NCBI GenBank assembly: GCA_047616325.1
Contig: JBLHGN010000168.1
Span: 1 to 7,972 of the forward strand
From: JBLHGN01 sp047616325
GTDB lineage: Bacteria > Pseudomonadota > Gammaproteobacteria > Pseudomonadales > Cellvibrionaceae
Reading direction: 5' to 3'
DNA length: 7,972 bases
The translations under genes were made by a program, and so were the position numbers. Positions 6,991 through 7,972 of the stretch are shown one piece after another. Positions within the stretch are counted from its first letter, which is position 1; each line of letters opens with the position of its first letter. Under the pieces are notes generated by a model that was given only the letters and a program-made list of their open reading frames with translations, made no database searches and was not told where the DNA came from.

Positions 6991-7892
6991 GTAATTTTAA
7001 GAGGCTTTTGGTTTTGCCGCGTATAAAGGTGCAAAATGCCAATGCGCTGTCTAGCCCTTTTACTATTGGTTTTCCCGCAATGACCGCATGGCTTGGGGCT
7101 GTACATGCATTACAACGTAAAGTGCGGCAGGCGGGGTTCTCCGCAATCGAGTTTGAATCTGTAGGGGTGATATCTCACCAGTTTGATTTGCAAACACATC
7201 GTGGGGCGGGAGATTTTGTAGCTTCTATTATTGGAACGGGAAATCCACTCGACAAGGATGGTAATCGCCCATCATTTATTGAAGAAGCAAGAGCACATTT
7301 AACGGCATCCTTGGTGATTGAATACAGCGGTTTAGATGCCGATGATAAAGATCTAAGCTTGCCCGTTATTGGCCAGCTAATGCATGGTCAACTAAAAATA
7401 GCGGGAGGGGATATTTTAGCCTTCGATCAACCATATTTTACTAATACAGAAGGCCCAGACGATACAAAAAAAATACTGCGTAAATTAATGCCGGGTTATG
7501 TGATTTTGGAGCGGCGCGACATGATGTGGCAGGCTATGCAAGAAGGTCAAGATGCCTTAGATGCTCTCGTTGACCACTTGGCAGTACACCATACCTGTAC
7601 GCAGGAAGGTGAAAAAGTACTTTGGCAATCTGGCCGTAAAGAAAAAGGCTGGTTGGTGCCCATTGCGGTAGGTTTTCAGGGGATTAGTCCCTTGGGGCAA
7701 GCGCTAAACCAACGCGATATAGATACGCCACACCGTTTTGCAGAAGCGGTAGTTACTCTCGGTGAATTTAAAATGGCTCATCGAATAGAGGATATAAACA
7801 CCATGTTATGGCGCTATCAAGCCGATTTGGAAAACAGCTTATACCTTTGTCAAGCCTCTCATGTAGAAACCGATTCATCGTCTTACTTTTAA
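6987..7892 (+). CDS. csy2: Csy2 (Cas5f1), RAMP-like subunit of the type I-F surveillance complex
   Basis: Csy2 is the Cas5-type protein that pairs with Csy1 at the 5' end of the crRNA and caps the Csy3 backbone. The 301-residue product starts MSNFKRLLVLPRIKVQNANA, followed by SSPFTIGFPAMTAWLGAVHA, the conserved N-terminal RAMP-fold block of the family. A second conserved block, GWLVPIAVGFQGISPLG at 221-237, is the usual glycine-containing C-terminal signature, followed by TPHRFAEAVVTLGEF. The length is slightly short of the roughly 320-330 residues common in the family, but both ends look complete. It overlaps the csy1 stop by 4 nt, which suggests coupled and balanced production of the two partners. 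The next gene starts 29 nt after its stop. Confidence 0.94.
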   Translation: MSNFKRLLVLPRIKVQNANALSSPFTIGFPAMTAWLGAVHALQRKVRQAGFSAIEFESVGVISHQFDLQTHRGAGDFVASIIGTGNPLDKDGNRPSFIEEARAHLTASLVIEYSGLDADDKDLSLPVIGQLMHGQLKIAGGDILAFDQPYFTNTEGPDDTKKILRKLMPGYVILERRDMMWQAMQEGQDALDALVDHLAVHHTCTQEGEKVLWQSGRKEKGWLVPIAVGFQGISPLGQALNQRDIDTPHRFAEAVVTLGEFKMAHRIEDINTMLWRYQADLENSLYLCQASHVETDSSSYF

Positions 7893-7921
7893 TTATCAAT
7901 CTTTAATAAAGGAAAATTATC

Positions 7922-7972
7922 ATGGCTAAAAACAAAAACGCAATTGCATCAGTTTTATCCTTCGAGAAGAAA
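7922..7972 (+). CDS. csy3: Csy3 (Cas7f1), N-terminal fragment cut by the window edge
   Basis: Only 17 codons are present, reading MAKNKNAIASVLSFEKK. The pattern of ASVL-F-(E)-K near the N-terminus is how Csy3 proteins start. Csy3 is the Cas7-type backbone subunit, present in six copies in the Csy complex, and it binds the spacer part of the crRNA. The ATG is preceded by a good ribosome site, AAAGGA (7908-7913), 8 nt upstream. The 29-nt gap after csy2 (7893-7921) contains no terminator, so the gene is probably on the same transcript. Having its own strong ribosome site instead of an overlap fits the need for more copies of this subunit. The assignment rests on the short peptide plus gene order. 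Confidence 0.88.
   Translation, partial: MAKNKNAIASVLSFEKK

Noticed and set aside
1371..7972. Transposon-encoded I-F3 (Tn7-like, CAST) system
   Set aside because: cas1 and a full cas2-3 with intact HD and helicase motifs are present, and csy1 and csy2 are separate genes. I-F3 loci lack cas1 and cas2-3 and carry a fused cas8/5, so this is I-F1.

Overview
The window holds the 5' half of a type I-F (I-F1, Csy/Ypest type) CRISPR-Cas locus, with a divergent WYL-domain regulator and the tail of a transposase next to it. The cas proteins clearly resemble those of Gammaproteobacteria. Moderate GC, AT-rich intergenic DNA and the I-F system suggest a gammaproteobacterium, perhaps marine. I cannot name the species from sequence alone.

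Layout: 1-165 (+) is the C-terminal end of an IS66-like transposase that enters from outside the window. 166-250 is a short AT-rich gap with no convincing gene or terminator. 251-1105 (-) is a wHTH-WYL transcription factor of the BrxR/CapW-like type. 1106-1370 is the divergent intergenic region. It must hold the control region for the regulator and very likely that of the cas operon, and it contains an imperfect inverted repeat (1147-1179) and a perfect 12-bp tandem repeat (1289-1312). From 1371 to the end, all on +, lie cas1 (1371-2363), the cas2-cas3 fusion (2360-5695), csy1/cas8f1 (about 5710-6990), csy2/cas5f1 (6987-7892) and the first 17 codons of csy3/cas7f1 (7922 to the window end). The usual order predicts that csy3 continues, followed by csy4/cas6f and a CRISPR array, beyond the right edge. 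No CRISPR array lies in the window.

How the genes work together: Cas1 and the Cas2 part of Cas2-3 form the spacer integrase. Csy1, Csy2, multiple Csy3 subunits and Cas6f form the crRNA-guided surveillance complex. The Cas3 part of Cas2-3 (HD nuclease plus SF2 helicase) is recruited to destroy the target DNA. All recognisable catalytic motifs are intact, so the locus looks functional. The genes are tightly packed: ATGA overlaps at cas1/cas2-3 and csy1/csy2, and gaps of 14 and 29 nt elsewhere, which fits one operon.

The system itself is a known type. The least described part is its regulation: a divergent WYL regulator facing a repeat-bearing 265-bp control region. I found no sign of a wholly new system.
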